Part shown: positions 1 to 10,812 of the stretch, piece by piece
Layout of the letters: the number at the start of each line of letters is the position of its first letter
Numbering within the stretch: the stretch's first letter is position 1
DNA from: Talaromyces rugulosus
Taxonomy: Eukaryota; Ascomycota; Eurotiomycetes; Eurotiales; Trichocomaceae
Direction: 5' to 3'
Assembly (NCBI RefSeq): GCF_013368755.1
Contig: NC_049566.1
Span: 3,162,001-3,226,000 of the forward strand
DNA length: 64,000 nucleotides
Program-made: the position numbers and the translations under genes
The notes under the pieces: generated by a model
Told to the model about the DNA's origin: nothing
Database searches by the model: none
What the model saw: the letters and a program-made list of their open reading frames with translations, nothing else

Positions 1-115
1 ATAGTCATATAGCTGTCCACCTGGCCCGTGCGCCGACCTCGACCAACCGTAACGCCGCAACCTCTTCTTTCAAACCTCTTATCTCCCAAAACCAATTCAA
101 CCCAATCCAGAAATA

Positions 116-401
116 ATGTCACATCCATTCCTCATCTCCAGGCAAGCAAACACCCCTTAAGGCATCTCGATTGCAAAAAAAAGACTAACTTACAAGTAAT
201 AATAGAATCGCCGACCCCCTCTTCGCGCTCGCCATCGGCGCATCCTCCGCGGTCATCCGCATCCAGCGCGACCAGCGCGACGCCGCGACTCAGAATAATG
301 GCGATCAACAGGAGGCGAAACCGTTTGGACTAGGAAAAGTACTTGAGACAGGGGGTAGGAGGGCGCGGATGTGGTGGAATGGGGAGTTTCAAGGACTGTA
401 A
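116..401 (+). CDS. NCE101: NCE101-like non-classical export protein, two exons with a GC-AG intron
   Basis: Model: join(116..141, 206..401), 73 residues. It begins MSHPFLISRIADPLFALAIG, and this N-terminal hydrophobic segment followed by a charged RIQRDQRD stretch resembles fungal NCE101 proteins. In yeast NCE101 is a very small membrane protein linked to export of proteins that lack signal peptides; its mechanism is not settled. The intron (142..205) begins with GC (AG/GCAAGC) rather than GT. It has an ACTAAC branch point and ends in TAATAG. An AG nine bases earlier would bring in an immediate stop, so it is not the acceptor. The C-terminus (WWNGEFQGL) is conserved-looking. Because exon 1 is only 26 nt, the gene is easily missed by ORF callers. 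Splicing is inferred from frame and family resemblance, not from transcripts. Confidence 0.8.
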
Positions 402-1033
402 CAACACTACTGTTTACATGAGGTGGCCCTCAGGGATTTTGACGAGGTGGTTTTATGTCGATTGATTTCAGTTGATGATGTGGGAATAAAAAAAAACGAT
501 ACCCTCTTTTTTGCATGCAGGTTCTCTGCAAATACTTGGTTATGGAGTTTAGGGGTAACTGATTATATGAATTGATACCAATTCTTGACCGTGCAAAAGT
601 TTCTTTAGCAGCTAACGTGACACATTTTACATTGGATTTACAATAGAAATTAAATTTAGAGTCATACGAAAAAACTTGATTTCGATTGTCTAGAAAAGCT
701 ATAAAAGCAAAGTAGCTGCAGGTTCACTACGTGTCAACAGTATAACCTCGAGAAAGTTTAGGAATTCCTACAGATTATTACAAGGTAAAGAAAAAAATTA
801 TTTGAACATCTGAATTATTAGACTCGTAGGCCTTTGTGATATCATAAGCACAAAGCCGTATCTATGCAATCATAAAGTAGCAAAAACATGCCCTCGTAAA
901 AACATTAGCGCCAGCATACTTGCTATCAAGCAAGCTTGCATTTTTAGATAACAAAGGGAAAGAAAAAAAAGGGTCCGAGTAATGAGCCAAGCCTCATATT
1001 CTCAATCTATGGGGCAGCGGGTTGGTTGTGCAT
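402..1033. other. Intergenic, convergent 3' ends
   Basis: Lies between the 3' end of the NCE101-like gene and the 3' end of the HSP70 gene. It is AT-rich with no credible ORF, and presumably holds both 3' UTRs. No terminator-like element or repeat stands out. Confidence 0.6.
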
Positions 1034-1916
1034 TTAGTCGAGCTCCTCAGGGTGCTCCTCAACCTCGTCAGCAGTGCGAGTGGAGGAGGCGCCAGTGGCA
1101 CCGGGAGCGGCACCAGGGGGGCCACCAGCACCACCGTAAGCAGCGGAGATGATGGGGTTGGCAACGGTCTCGAGCTCCTTTTGCTGGGACTCGTACTCGT
1201 CCTTGGTGGCGGTCTGGTTGCTGTCGAGCCAGCTGATGGTCTTCTCGATCTCGGCCTCGAGCTTCTCCTTGTCGGCAGCCTCGATGTTGAGCTTGCCCTC
1301 GCCGATGGTGTTCTTGAGGGAGTAGGCGTACGACTCGAGACCGTTCTTGGCCTGGATACGGGAAGCCTCGGCCTCGTCCTCCTCCTTGTACTTCTCGGCC
1401 TCAGCCAACATGCGCTCAATCTCCTCCTTGGAGAGACGGCCCTTGTCGTTGGTGATGACAATCTTGTTGCTCTTACCGGTACCCTTCTCAATGGCAGAGA
1501 CGTTCATGATACCGTTGGCGTCCATGTCGAAAGTAACTTCGATCTGAGGAACACCACGAGGAGCGGGGGGGATACCAGTGAGCTCGAACTTGCCAAGCAA
1601 GTTGTTGTCCTTCGTGCGAGCACGCTCACCCTCGTAGACCTGGATCAGCACACCGGGCTGGTTGTCACTGTAGGTAGAGAAGGTCTCGGACTTCTTGGTT
1701 GGGATGGTAGTGTTGCGCTTGATGAGAGCAGTCATGACACCACCGGCAGTCTCGATACCGACGGACAGAGGAGCAACATCGAGCAGCAAGATCTCGTTGG
1801 TGGACTTGGAGGAAGTGTCACCGGAGAGAATAGCGGCCTGGACGGCAGCACCGTAGGCAACGGCCTCATCGGGGTTGATGGACTTGTTGGCCTCCTTGTT
1901 GAAGAAGTCGCTGACA

Positions 1917-1951
<35 letters not shown>

Positions 1952-3032
1952 GACAAGGACGATCTCGTGGACGGTGGACTTGTCGACCTTGGCGTCACGG
2001 AGGACACGCTCGACAGGCTCCATGGTGCCACGGAAGAGGTCCTGGCAGAGCTCTTCGAAACGAGCACGGGTGATGGAGGTGTAGAAGTCAATACCCTCGA
2101 AGAGAGAGTCGATTTCAATCGAGGTCTGGGCGGAGGAAGACAGGGTGCGCTTGGCACGCTCGCAAGCAGTGCGGAGACGGCGGAGAGCACGGGCGTTGGT
2201 AGTCAAATCCCTGGTATAAAAGTTAGTATATTATTCGATAAACAGCAAAACAAGACATTGGGAGAAGCAGGAAGGGTCTAACTGACTTCTTATGTTTTCT
2301 TTTGAATTCAGTAACGAAGTGGTTCACAAGGCGAGAATCGAAGTCCTCACCACCCAGGTGAGTGTCACCGGCGGTGGCCTTGACCTCGAAGATACCCTCC
2401 TCAATGGTAAGGAGGGAAACATCGAAAGTACCACCACCGAGATCGAAGATGAGAACGTTGCGCTCGCCCTCGACCTTCTTGTCGAGACCGTAGGCAATGG
2501 CGGCAGCAGTGGGCTCGTTGATGATACGAAGGACGTTCAAACCGGCAATGAGACCGGCGTCCTTGGTAGCCTGACGCTGGGAGTCGTTGAAGTAAGCGGG
2601 GACAGTGATGACAGCGTTGTTCACGTCGCCACCGAGGTAGGCCTCGGCGGTCTCACGCATCTTGATGAGGACCATGGACGAGATTTCCTCGGGGGTGAAC
2701 TGCTTGGTCTCGCCCTTGAACTCGATCTCGATGACGGGCTTGGAGGCCTTGTCGATGATCTTGAAGGGGAAGTGCTTGGCATCAGCCTGGACCTCAGCGT
2801 CGGCGAACTTGCGGCCGATCAGACGCTTAGCATCGAAGACTGTGTTGGCCGGGTTCATGGCGACCTGGTTCTTGGCGGCATCACCGATGAGACGCTCGCT
2901 GTCGGTGAAGGCAACGAACGAGGGAGTTGTGCGGTTACCCTGGTCATTGGCAATGATTTCGATGCGGTCATCACGGTAGATACCAACACACGAGTAGGTG
3001 GTACCCAAGTCAATACCGATGGCGGGGCCCAT
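1034..3032 (-). CDS. hsp70: Cytosolic HSP70 chaperone (SSA type)
   Basis: Minus-strand model: exon 1 3032..2287, exon 2 2210..1034, 640 residues. The intron has GTCAGT at its donor and ATACCAG at its acceptor, and joins ...KRKHKK to DLTTNARAL... ATP-dependent chaperone of the cytosol and nucleus. Visible hallmarks are the N-terminal [12 protein letters not shown], the phosphate-2 loop DLGGGTFD, the interdomain linker region ahead of [11 protein letters not shown], and the substrate-binding and lid domains with [11 protein letters not shown]. There is no signal peptide or mitochondrial presequence, which fits the cytosolic class. The C-terminus reads [11 protein letters not shown], so the last four residues are EELD instead of the textbook EEVD that binds TPR co-chaperones. 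Codon use is strongly biased, as expected of a highly expressed gene, and this produces long spurious ORFs on the opposite strand. Confidence 0.97.
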
Positions 3033-4207
3033 TGTGACGGGGTATCAAAAGACAAGCTAGAAACGAAGAAGGTAGATAGTGTACAGGGCACTCGAGATGA
3101 TGATCGAGGCTTTTGGGGTAGTATGGGAGAAGAGAAACCCTCGAAGGTGGTGTTGAGAATGAGAAAAGAGTAAAAAGTGAGAGAAGAAAAAAACGACAGC
3201 GCAGGCTGAAGAGTGATTCATATAGGTGTGGGCGGTGAAAGGCAGCTTCTGGGCCCGGCGGTTCTAGCGACTTCTCTACGATTCCACGGTAGGCTGGCCG
3301 CTTCCAGAGCTTGCCTGCGCCCGCCTATCATTTCTTTCTTGGAATTTTTCTCATTCATTTTATTTTTATTCGCCCGAGGATTCGGCTCCGCTGAAAAAAA
3401 CAATACTATTACAGGCTGAAAGCATCTCCCGTCGACTTCTGGTTGCTGGCCGATCTATGGCGGGGTCGACGGAATCATGACGTATTCCATAGAATTTTAT
3501 TTTTTCGCCTGCCGAGTGTGTGAGTCATGTGACCGCGGGTTTGTTGTGATGGTGGGGCAGCCCGTCACCATGACGCCGACACGGCGCTAGGCCACTTTAG
3601 GGCTGCTTATGTAAGAATTTGCTATCTACAACAACAATAGTATCACGGCCCTGGAATATCTGCTGTAGGTTAATAGTAGTGTCTATCCTTCTTGTATCAG
3701 TGGTTCGAAGAATCGTGAGATTTCCCAATTCATGACTTTCTTACAATTCTTCATTCATTTTGCACCTGCAATCCCTGCGATCAGATCGACCAAAGACCCG
3801 GAGCCCCCTTACAGAGTCCTACCTTAGCACATGTAACTACTAAATACTAGTACGCACTACTAATTCTCCAAACTAGACGAATTATTCTTACTATCATCTA
3901 CTAAAATAATAATAATTATACTGCCTGGGCCAACCATAGGCGTGCCCGCCCTACCGGGAAGGCGGTCACGGACTGCCCACGGAGCTGGCCAATCACACCG
4001 CTCCGCGGGCTGTCCCTTGCAAAACACCTGCATCGCGCCGTGTTTTGCTACTCTTTCCTCCCCCCAAAACAACTAACTCGCTCTACATTCCACTCATCTT
4101 TCTTCCCCCATCGCGCTCTCGTTCGTATTTCTTCTACATCATCCTCGAGTCCCCCCGATTATCTTCCGATCCATCTTCTGACTCCGCAATCATACCTCCA
4201 AAACACA
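3033..4207. promoter_or_regulatory. Divergent promoter region, hsp70 and CHZ1
   Basis: 1.2 kb separates the divergent starts of hsp70 and the CHZ1 gene. A TGAGTCA site (AP-1/Gcn4 type) lies at 3521..3527. A CRE-like TGACGTAT starts near 3478, and a CCAAT box sits at 3989..3993, about 215 bp before the CHZ1 start. I looked for a canonical heat-shock element (alternating GAA/TTC with 2-bp gaps). I found only a stretch near 3349 with 3-bp gaps, which I do not call. No gene was found inside. Confidence 0.5.
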
Positions 4208-4746
4208 ATGGGTGACAACCAAGCTACTACTTTCAACGACCCGGCCGCCAATGCCCCCGATGCCGCGGCCTTTGAGAAGGGCAAGGGCAAAGCCGTTGAC
4301 GCGCACGACGTGAGCATGGATGAAGATGAAGAAGCTAGCTCAGACGAAGACGAAGAATCTGTATGTTATGTCCCTCTGCCGCTTCTGCTGAGACCGTTAC
4401 TTGACCGTTACTGACATTTGAGGAAAGGCTGAAGGTATTTCCACCTTTTTTTTCCAGGGTGACGACTACGAATCCCTACGAATCCCCTAGTTACTTGTCA
4501 AGCTGAACATGCGCTAAATAAACACATCTAGAAGAGGAAGACGACGACCAGGGTAACCTGGAACCCATCTCGGCCAGCAACATCATCGACGGCGGCCGTC
4601 GTACTCGTGGAAAACGCATCGATTTCGCCGAGGCCGCTGAAAAGGCCAAGGCCGAAGGCGAGGACCCAATGGATGACGAGGACGACGAGGACGAGGATTT
4701 CCACGGCGCCAGCGAGGAGCGCAACGACGATCGCATGCAAGAATAG
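4208..4746 (+). CDS. CHZ1: CHZ1-like histone H2A.Z chaperone, with a 7-nt exon
   Basis: Model: join(4208..4360, 4428..4434, 4532..4746), 124 residues. CHZ1 is a nuclear chaperone that carries H2A.Z-H2B dimers for exchange by SWR1. The diagnostic CHZ motif is in the last exon: NIIDGGRRTRGKRIDF. It is flanked by long acidic runs (DEDEEASSDEDEES; DDEDDEDEDF), as the family shows. The first exon ends in phase 0 at a clean GTATGT donor, and the motif exon needs one extra base. The only in-frame solution I found is a 7-nt exon GCTGAAG between AAAG and GTATTT. Direct joins or other donors hit stops or lose frame. The gene is intrinsically disordered. Identity is confident; the microexon is inferred. 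Confidence 0.87.
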
Positions 4747-5173
4747 GCATTTATGTGTGCGTGTGGTTTTTTAAAACAAAAAAAAAAGGCAATCATTTTG
4801 TTGACTCGGGCGGTATCCTGTGGGAGAGTTGAAGGATGAATGATATTGCAGTTGATATCCTAATAAAAGCCATTCATGATTTACCATAGCAAGTAATCAG
4901 CACTTTGAGCTGTGTGTTATATGCCACATTTAATTATCATTGTATCATCCTCTTATTTTAAAACACTGGGTGGTCTGTCTCTAGACGTTAATAATAATGG
5001 TATTATTAAATCTAGATCACGTCCCGACTAGCTACCGAATTAGAACCCGCCAAGCGGCCGCACCGGCCAGCTACAATCACCACGAACCAGCATCACGACC
5101 AGCATAAACCTCAAAGTCATCCCACAAACCCCTCCATGCTGTTCGCTGCCCATAACGACATATCTCAACCATA
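4747..5173. other. Intergenic between CHZ1 and BET1
   Basis: About 430 bp in tandem between the CHZ1 stop and the BET1 start. AT-rich 3' UTR-like sequence with AATAAAAG near 4861, then a GC-richer BET1 leader. No other feature seen. Confidence 0.5.
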
Positions 5174-6053
5174 ATGGCGTCGCGGTAAGCATCTCTATAC
5201 TTCTCACCTTATCCTTATTGCCTGTCACCACTCAAAACTAACTCTGAACTTGGCAATAAAAGGTTCCCGCACTCCAACCTCCATCAGCGCGACCCTCGCT
5301 CTTCCTCGTCGCTTTTTGATTCGTACAGCGGCGGTGCCGGCGGCGGCGGTGATCGATCGCGTCCGTCGAGTAGGCAGCAACCGAGTGCAGGAGGATACGG
5401 TGCATACCCTGGAGCTGCCGGGGATAGCAGCTATGCGAATGGCGGGCTGACCCCTGGAGCTGCCGGATATCGAGCAGCCACGCCAAACTCGAGGTTTGTT
5501 TTGGACATCAGAAAGAAAAAAAGAGAAGAGGAAAAAAAAAAAACTAAGAGGGGAAAAATAGGGGCCATTATTCCGATGCCGTTCTGTCCGAACTGTAAGT
5601 TTTTGTTTCTCTTGCAGAAGATGGGTGATGTGGCTTTGCTAAAACATTGCTGTTTTTATAGCGAGTCGCAAAACGACAATGAAGTCGAAGGAATCTCCGC
5701 AAAAGTCAAAGCTCTAAAAGAGGTAATTCTCCTTTCGTCGATCTTATCTTTTTTGACAAAGCCTCGAGTGTCTAAAACAAGATTACAGCTCACAGTAGCC
5801 ATCGGCGACGAAATCCGTTCATCTTCTAGTCTCGTGAGCACCCCACCCACGCACCAACATACAACATCCGAACACACTGACAAATAAACAGGCCGAGTCC
5901 ATGAACGAAGCATTCGACAGCACACGCGTCCGCCTGCGCGGAACTATGAACCGGATGCTGCTCATGGCCGAGCGGACGGGCGTGAGCTGGCGTGTGTGGC
6001 TGCTGTTTTTCCTGGCTGTCTTTTTGCTGTTTTCTTACGTGTGGTTGTTTTAG
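5174..6053 (+). CDS. BET1: BET1-family ER-Golgi SNARE, six exons
   Basis: Model: join(5174..5184, 5263..5493, 5562..5594, 5662..5722, 5789..5833, 5892..6053), 180 residues. Bet1 is the light-chain SNARE of the complex that fuses ER-derived COPII vesicles with the cis-Golgi. The N-terminal 80 residues are Gly/Ser-rich and disordered. The SNARE helix begins around HYSDAVLSELESQND and continues EVEGISAKVKALKE, LTVAIGDEIRSSSSL, then AESMNEAFDSTRVRLRGTM. The protein ends in a single C-terminal membrane anchor (VWLLFFLAVFLLFSYVWLF), typical of tail-anchored SNAREs. Exon 1 encodes only MASR (11 nt) and exon 3 is 33 nt. All six joins keep frame, and the branch points (AAACTAACT before exon 2) are good. 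Confidence 0.93.
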
Positions 6054-6289
6054 TTTTCTTTTTCTTTTTTTTTTCTTTTTTGTATCATTGTATACATGCA
6101 TGGCCGGAGTTGGGTTTTGCTGCTACTGGATTGTCGTGTAAATTTACTTGGCTTTTGTCTCGTCTTGTCTTGTCCAGACGATTATCAACATATAATTTAA
6201 TTCCAGCTTCTACCAGAGAAGACGCAATGAAATGCATCATATAAAAACCAACCAACGCCACGCTCATGCTGACCGAAAGAAAGAATAAA

Positions 6290-7607
6290 CTAATCAAGAC
6301 TGTCCCTCGGTCCACCCCTTCGCGCAAACCGTCCAAACCTGCTCTGTCGCCGCACGCTATCCTGACTTGTAATCGATGCGCGCAAGTCGTCCTCGTCGGT
6401 AAGCATGCTCGAATCAAATGCGTCGGCTCCTCCACCACCGCTCCAGCGCTGCAGGAACCGGCGTTGAGCTTCTGTTTCGCGCGGGCGGGTGGGAGGTTGT
6501 TGAGGCGGGAGAGGGATGGCGCGGCGACGAACTGCGCTGTTGGTGGTTTGCGGTGTTACAGCTGTTGTGTTGTTGCTTGCCGTTCGGAAGTGTTCGGCAA
6601 ATGGGTCGTTGGTGTTGTCGTCATCGTCGTCTTCATCGTCTTCAGAGTCGGTGTGTTGCCATTCGCCTTCGTCCATGTCCTCGTCTTCAGAGTCGTTGTC
6701 GTCGTCACCGGCCTCAGGAACAGCCTCGTCCAAGTCACGAACCATGACCCCGCCATAACTTGCCCCCTCATCGGCGGTTGGAATCTCATTGTCCAGATCT
6801 GGTTGATTGTCAAAATCGTCTTCTTCGTCGTCTTCTTCTTCGTCGCTGTCATTGTCCTCCTCTGAAAGGCCATCGGGGATTTCATCGTCGAGATTCCGCT
6901 CCATCAGCTCTTCGTCAGGATCTTCGTCATCTTCGTAGCCTTCCTCCCCTTCTTCAACCAAGCCATCATCTGCCTCGGAAATCTCGTCGTCTAAATCACG
7001 CTCCAGCTCTTCTCCTCCTTCTCCTTCTCCGCCTTCACCAATTTGTGTCATGTTTTGTTGAGTAGTAGTAGCATCCCCAAACGCGTCAACACCAGCGAGA
7101 TCTGTCGCGCCAGTAGCTGCTGTTCCAGTCGCCGCCGCCTCCGCGGCAGCAGCAGCATTCATCTCCTGCGCGGCGGCGGCCAGGCCTTCCTCTCGCTCGG
7201 CGTCTTCCTCCCTCATTCCCAACATTGTCTTGGGACATCCCGCGGGCTTGATCCAGGCGCATCCAAACGAGGCAATATTCTCTTTTCGTATTCGCAACGC
7301 ACGCTCTTCGTACAGTAATGCGGCCAGGCTATCGGAGGGGGTGGTTGAGGAAGCCAGTGTTCGAGAACCGCCGGCATGGTGGTGGTGGTGGTGATTGTGA
7401 TGGGATGACTGCCGCCGTGCGGATTCGGAGTTGTGTGCGCCTGCTGATGGACCGCCGAGTTGGTATGATGAAGGTGAGGAGCGACGAGGGCGAGACGATC
7501 CGAACCAGAGCTCGTGCGACTTGGCATGGTGAGTTAGTAGCCTGTGTCAAGCTGTGTTTGGAGGAGAGACTTACATCGCGAGGCGCTACGAGAGGGAGCG
7601 GGAGCAT
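6290..7607 (-). CDS. APC15: APC15/MND2-like anaphase-promoting complex subunit
   Basis: Minus-strand model: exon 1 7607..7575, exon 2 7519..6290, 420 residues. It begins MLPLPLVAPRDSHELWF, the conserved APC15 N-terminus, and continues with EERALRIRKENIASFGCAWIK in which the basic helix and the Trp are conserved. APC15/Mnd2 is a small regulatory subunit of the APC/C ubiquitin ligase that controls Cdc20 turnover. The middle is very acidic and carries four copies of an [RD]-x-L-D-[DE]-x-[IV]-P motif (ERDLDDEIS, ERNLDDEIP, QPDLDNEIP, VRDLDEAVP). The tail is basic and RF-rich (RRQSRFGRFARRGG). There is also a His6-containing run near residue 50. The intron has GTAAGT, an ACTAACTC branch and an AAG acceptor. 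The family is usually shorter at its C-terminus outside fungi. Confidence 0.9.
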
Positions 7608-9081
7608 TGTGTGTTGTGGGTTTGGTTCTTCATGGGAGAACTGGTAGAGTTGTAGTTAGGTTCAATAGATGGTAGCATGTCAAGGTCAATATTATTGATT
7701 ATCGAATGTGATAAACAATTGGCTATGAACTAGTACTAATGCGGTGTAGTGCGGTTATCAAGTGGGGCACGGATATTTTCTATACAAGCCTCAGGGAATA
7801 TATAGCTTTCCCAGGGACAATGCACCAATCCAACTATTGTAAACGTTACTAATAAGGCACAGTATTTGATTAAGATCATCGCTACTTAAGCTTTCTCAAG
7901 AGTGAGGTATCTGACTAGCACAATATCATGCATTGACTTTGATAAACTCTCAGCGTGTGGCATAATCTCCCTCTTCTCCAATTACCAATTCTTTCCGACG
8001 ATGCCCTCTAACTATCACTGACCGAAATCCATCATGGTGGCGGTTTAAGAGCATGTGGCCACCACCCAGGTGTTGTCGAACGCAAAACCACTCCAGGGGA
8101 TTATGATGCTTCTCACTTGCTATAATTCGCCGGCTTTGAGGGATGCCAGACTTGCCATTCTGGCCCAGGGCACACTCCAGCAATATTGAAACCTGAGTAG
8201 TTAAATAATAATCCCGAACCAACCTCAGGTGGCATACTGGTGTGAGTTGGCGTGTTACAACTTCCGCCCTCCGTTGTTGACAGTGACAATGTGTCGTCGG
8301 TGTTCTGCATATCGATCGATCACAGAGAGGCAGGATTTGTGTATTGTTTGCTTCCAAAAACTTGGATTTTTGTTTATTTCCGCGACTGGCCTGAAGCGGT
8401 ATTCGACTTAGGCAGCTCTAAACCACGTGATATCGAAGTCATTGAATCATTGATTCGTAGATGACTTTGTAGCGGTGATAACCCAATCAATTCCGATGGC
8501 TTACGTCGCCGTACCGGACTTTTCTATTCATGTTCTCCTGCCATCATTAATGTTTGGGTGATCCTCGTGTATTGTTTCGGTAGCATTTTGATTAGAATGG
8601 AAATATGATCGAAAATATGATCGAAAAGAAAGAATGATTAAACAGTGTAAAATGTAGCCCTTGCTTTGGGGCAGAATAAATTGTTAGATGTCCCTCTACT
8701 ATTCTTTTCATCAAATGTTGCAAGGTGTTGGCAGAGCGGAAATTAGGGCTATTCCGGATGCAGCCCGTAACATTTGAAATATATATACACTTACTGAGAC
8801 AACAACACTTGTTGGCATTATGTTTTAAATTCAAGTAAGGGGAGTTTCGGTTAAAGTACTACGATGTAGCAGTGATGATTCTCCGATTTTCGCAGCCAAC
8901 TGGTCATACCACGGTGACTTTGGCCTTTTTGCACGCATAATATTAATAGCAAACAAATACTACAGAAGCGCTCTCGCTTGGCGGTGCTACCGTTGGACCC
9001 TGGGGCGTTCCGGGATTTCCCGAGGGCGACGCGTGTGAGATCGGTGAGCTTAATGGGTTACGACTCATCAATGGCTTTTGT

Positions 9082-9148
9082 TAATAATAATAATAATATT
9101 TGTTTCGTTTTTGGGTGCAATAATAATATTCCTGCTATTATTATTATA
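9082..9148. repeat. TAA/TTA microsatellite with inverted halves
   Basis: Five TAA units (about 9082-9097) are followed by a further AATAATAAT and then ATTATTATT, separated by a short spacer (CCTGCT) around 9130. The two halves are reverse complements and could form a hairpin. AT-rich surroundings. Confidence 0.7.
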
Positions 9149-9366
9149 AATTATCACAGAATTTTTTGGCACGTGAGCAGTGCCTGACTATGCAACACCA
9201 TTATTAGTGCAGGTAATATATCATATTTTGCGCACTCAATGTCTACATATATAAATATATATATTTATCTAGCTGTAATCCGCCTGCTTGGATATTCTCG
9301 CCAAGTTCTTAATTATCAGAATATGTACTGCATGTTGCACGATGAATTAGGACTAATACGTCGCGG

Positions 9367-9386
9367 CAAAAAAAAAAAAAAAAAAA
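9367..9386 (+). repeat. Homopolymer A tract (20 nt)
   Basis: Uninterrupted run of A in the gene-poor region upstream of gltA. Confidence 0.95.
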
Positions 9387-9625
9387 GGCAATTGAACAGC
9401 ATGTTAGTATAAAGCGGGGTTAACACGCATATGCAATGCAGCCCACACGAGGGTTCCGTGTCAGGTGGTTCTTTAGTTGGAGTCGTAGTATGGGGGTATG
9501 TCGTCCGTCCGGATGCGCCCGACAGTCTTCAAGAACACTTCACATGAAAGTAAAAAGTAAACAAAGTACCTCTAGCTGCATAGTCGCCAAGCTAGCCCGG
9601 CAAGTACCCCTCATTCTCAGATCTG

Positions 9626-9631
9626 AGATAA
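9626..9631 (+). promoter_or_regulatory. HGATAR (AreA-type GATA) candidate site
   Basis: AGATAA matches the HGATAR consensus of the nitrogen GATA factor AreA. It lies about 1.4 kb before the gltA start; a second copy is at 10059..10064. A six-base match is expected often by chance, so this is only a candidate. Confidence 0.25.
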
Positions 9632-10508
9632 GGGCCCCCGATGACCTGAAAGGTTTACCCCCCAAAAACCCGCCGCCCAATGGCATGTGGTGCCGCGCAT
9701 GCATGATGCGGCTCCGCCAGCCGATGTCGGCTATGTATACATAGTACATTCAGCAATATAAATATAGATGAATAGAAATGAATACAGATATGGATAAATA
9801 CCAATATATACATCAGCCTAGCAATACATTTATATATCTATATGCTATCTGTGAAACAATTGCATATCTATATACGTAGCTATAAAAATATGCAAGATGC
9901 AGCGTGGGGTGCATGGGGCGTTGGCCAGTGCACGGGTCCGGTCAATGATCTTGCCTGGTACGCTGTAACATTACCGTACTGAAACCCCCAGCGGAAGCCT
10001 CTCCTCCGCTTGCAGACGGCTGTCCGCAATCGGCTGTATTGCTTACAGAAACAAATACAGATAATACCACTCTCGTACCTTATTAACCCCCCCCCGCTAA
10101 CATGTATTAATGTAACAAGAAAAACCTCCCTTGATTCCGCCGTCGGAGCGGAAATAGATTACCGTACGGTGCAGTACAGCCCGGTAACAAACGAACAATG
10201 CTAAGCTCCACCGCGCAGGCGAATCACATTGTCGTCGTAACGCTTATCTTGCTGTGTTGGTGCATCATGGTGATGCACGACGAGAGCGAACTCCTTGGCG
10301 AGCAGTTGCCAGTCGAGGTAAGCAGGCGTAGTAAATGCAAGGAAAGAGGACCTGCAAGTAGAATCATGTAAATGCAAAGGTCAGAAAATAATACTGGGTG
10401 CGAAAACGGGGGCGCTTCCGTCTCCGAAGACGCAGCGGGGGCCCAACTTGTCAATCCATCACAGCTTCTTCTCCCGATGCGGGTGGCCAAGCATTTTTCC
10501 GCGTTAAC

Positions 10509-10531
10509 AAAAAAAAAAAAAAAAAAAAAAA
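10509..10531 (+). repeat. Homopolymer A tract (23 nt)
   Basis: Uninterrupted run of A about 490 bp upstream of the gltA start codon. Such tracts exclude nucleosomes in fungal promoters, so this one may mark the core promoter of gltA. Confidence 0.9.
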
Positions 10532-10656
10532 GTCCCCAGCCAGCCAGCTCCAAGGCATTAGTGATTCATTTGCCAATTTGTTATTTGCCACTGCTCTTTG
10601 GCCGAAGCCTTTTGCTTTTGCTAACCCCACAGTCTGCGCTTGCTGCTGCTTACTTT

Positions 10657-10672
10657 CAGTCAGTCAGTCAGT
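10657..10672 (+). repeat. (CAGT)4 microsatellite
   Basis: Four perfect CAGT units directly before the CT-rich leader of gltA. Confidence 0.9.
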
Positions 10673-10689
10673 CGTCGGAGGAGCCCATC

Positions 10690-10812
10690 CATCTCCGGCC
10701 TTCCCCTCTCTCCGGCTCCCCTTCTTCTCTCTCTTTTTTTTCTCCCCCTTCCCACTTTCTTCTCTTCTTCTTCTTCTTCTCTCCCCCTCTCTACTCTACT
10801 ACTTTGCTTCTT
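10690..10812 (+). promoter_or_regulatory. CT-rich core promoter or 5' leader of gltA
   Basis: About 120 bp of almost pure pyrimidine on the + strand (CTCTCT, TTCTTCTTCTTC and CCCCTCT blocks), ending about 200 bp before the ATG. Pyrimidine-rich blocks just upstream of the transcription start are common in strongly expressed filamentous-fungal genes. This fits the high expected expression of glutamate synthase. Confidence 0.6.

Noticed and set aside
1022..2281. 419-codon ORF on the + strand opposite hsp70
   Set aside because: Lies wholly antisense to the strongly codon-biased HSP70 exons; the product is low-complexity Leu/Gly/Val-rich with no domain. A shadow of codon bias.
3180..3800. Possible heat-shock elements upstream of hsp70
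   Set aside because: Only TTCnnnGAAnnnTTC-like spacing near 3349 was seen, not the 2-bp spacing of a canonical element. Not strong enough to call.
7950..8357. 135-codon ORF on the - strand
   Set aside because: No domain, no gene-like codon use, overlaps other short ORFs, no splice partners that extend it.
9436..9749. Overlapping short ORFs upstream of gltA
   Set aside because: Composition and lack of any recognisable motif point to promoter or leader sequence, not coding.
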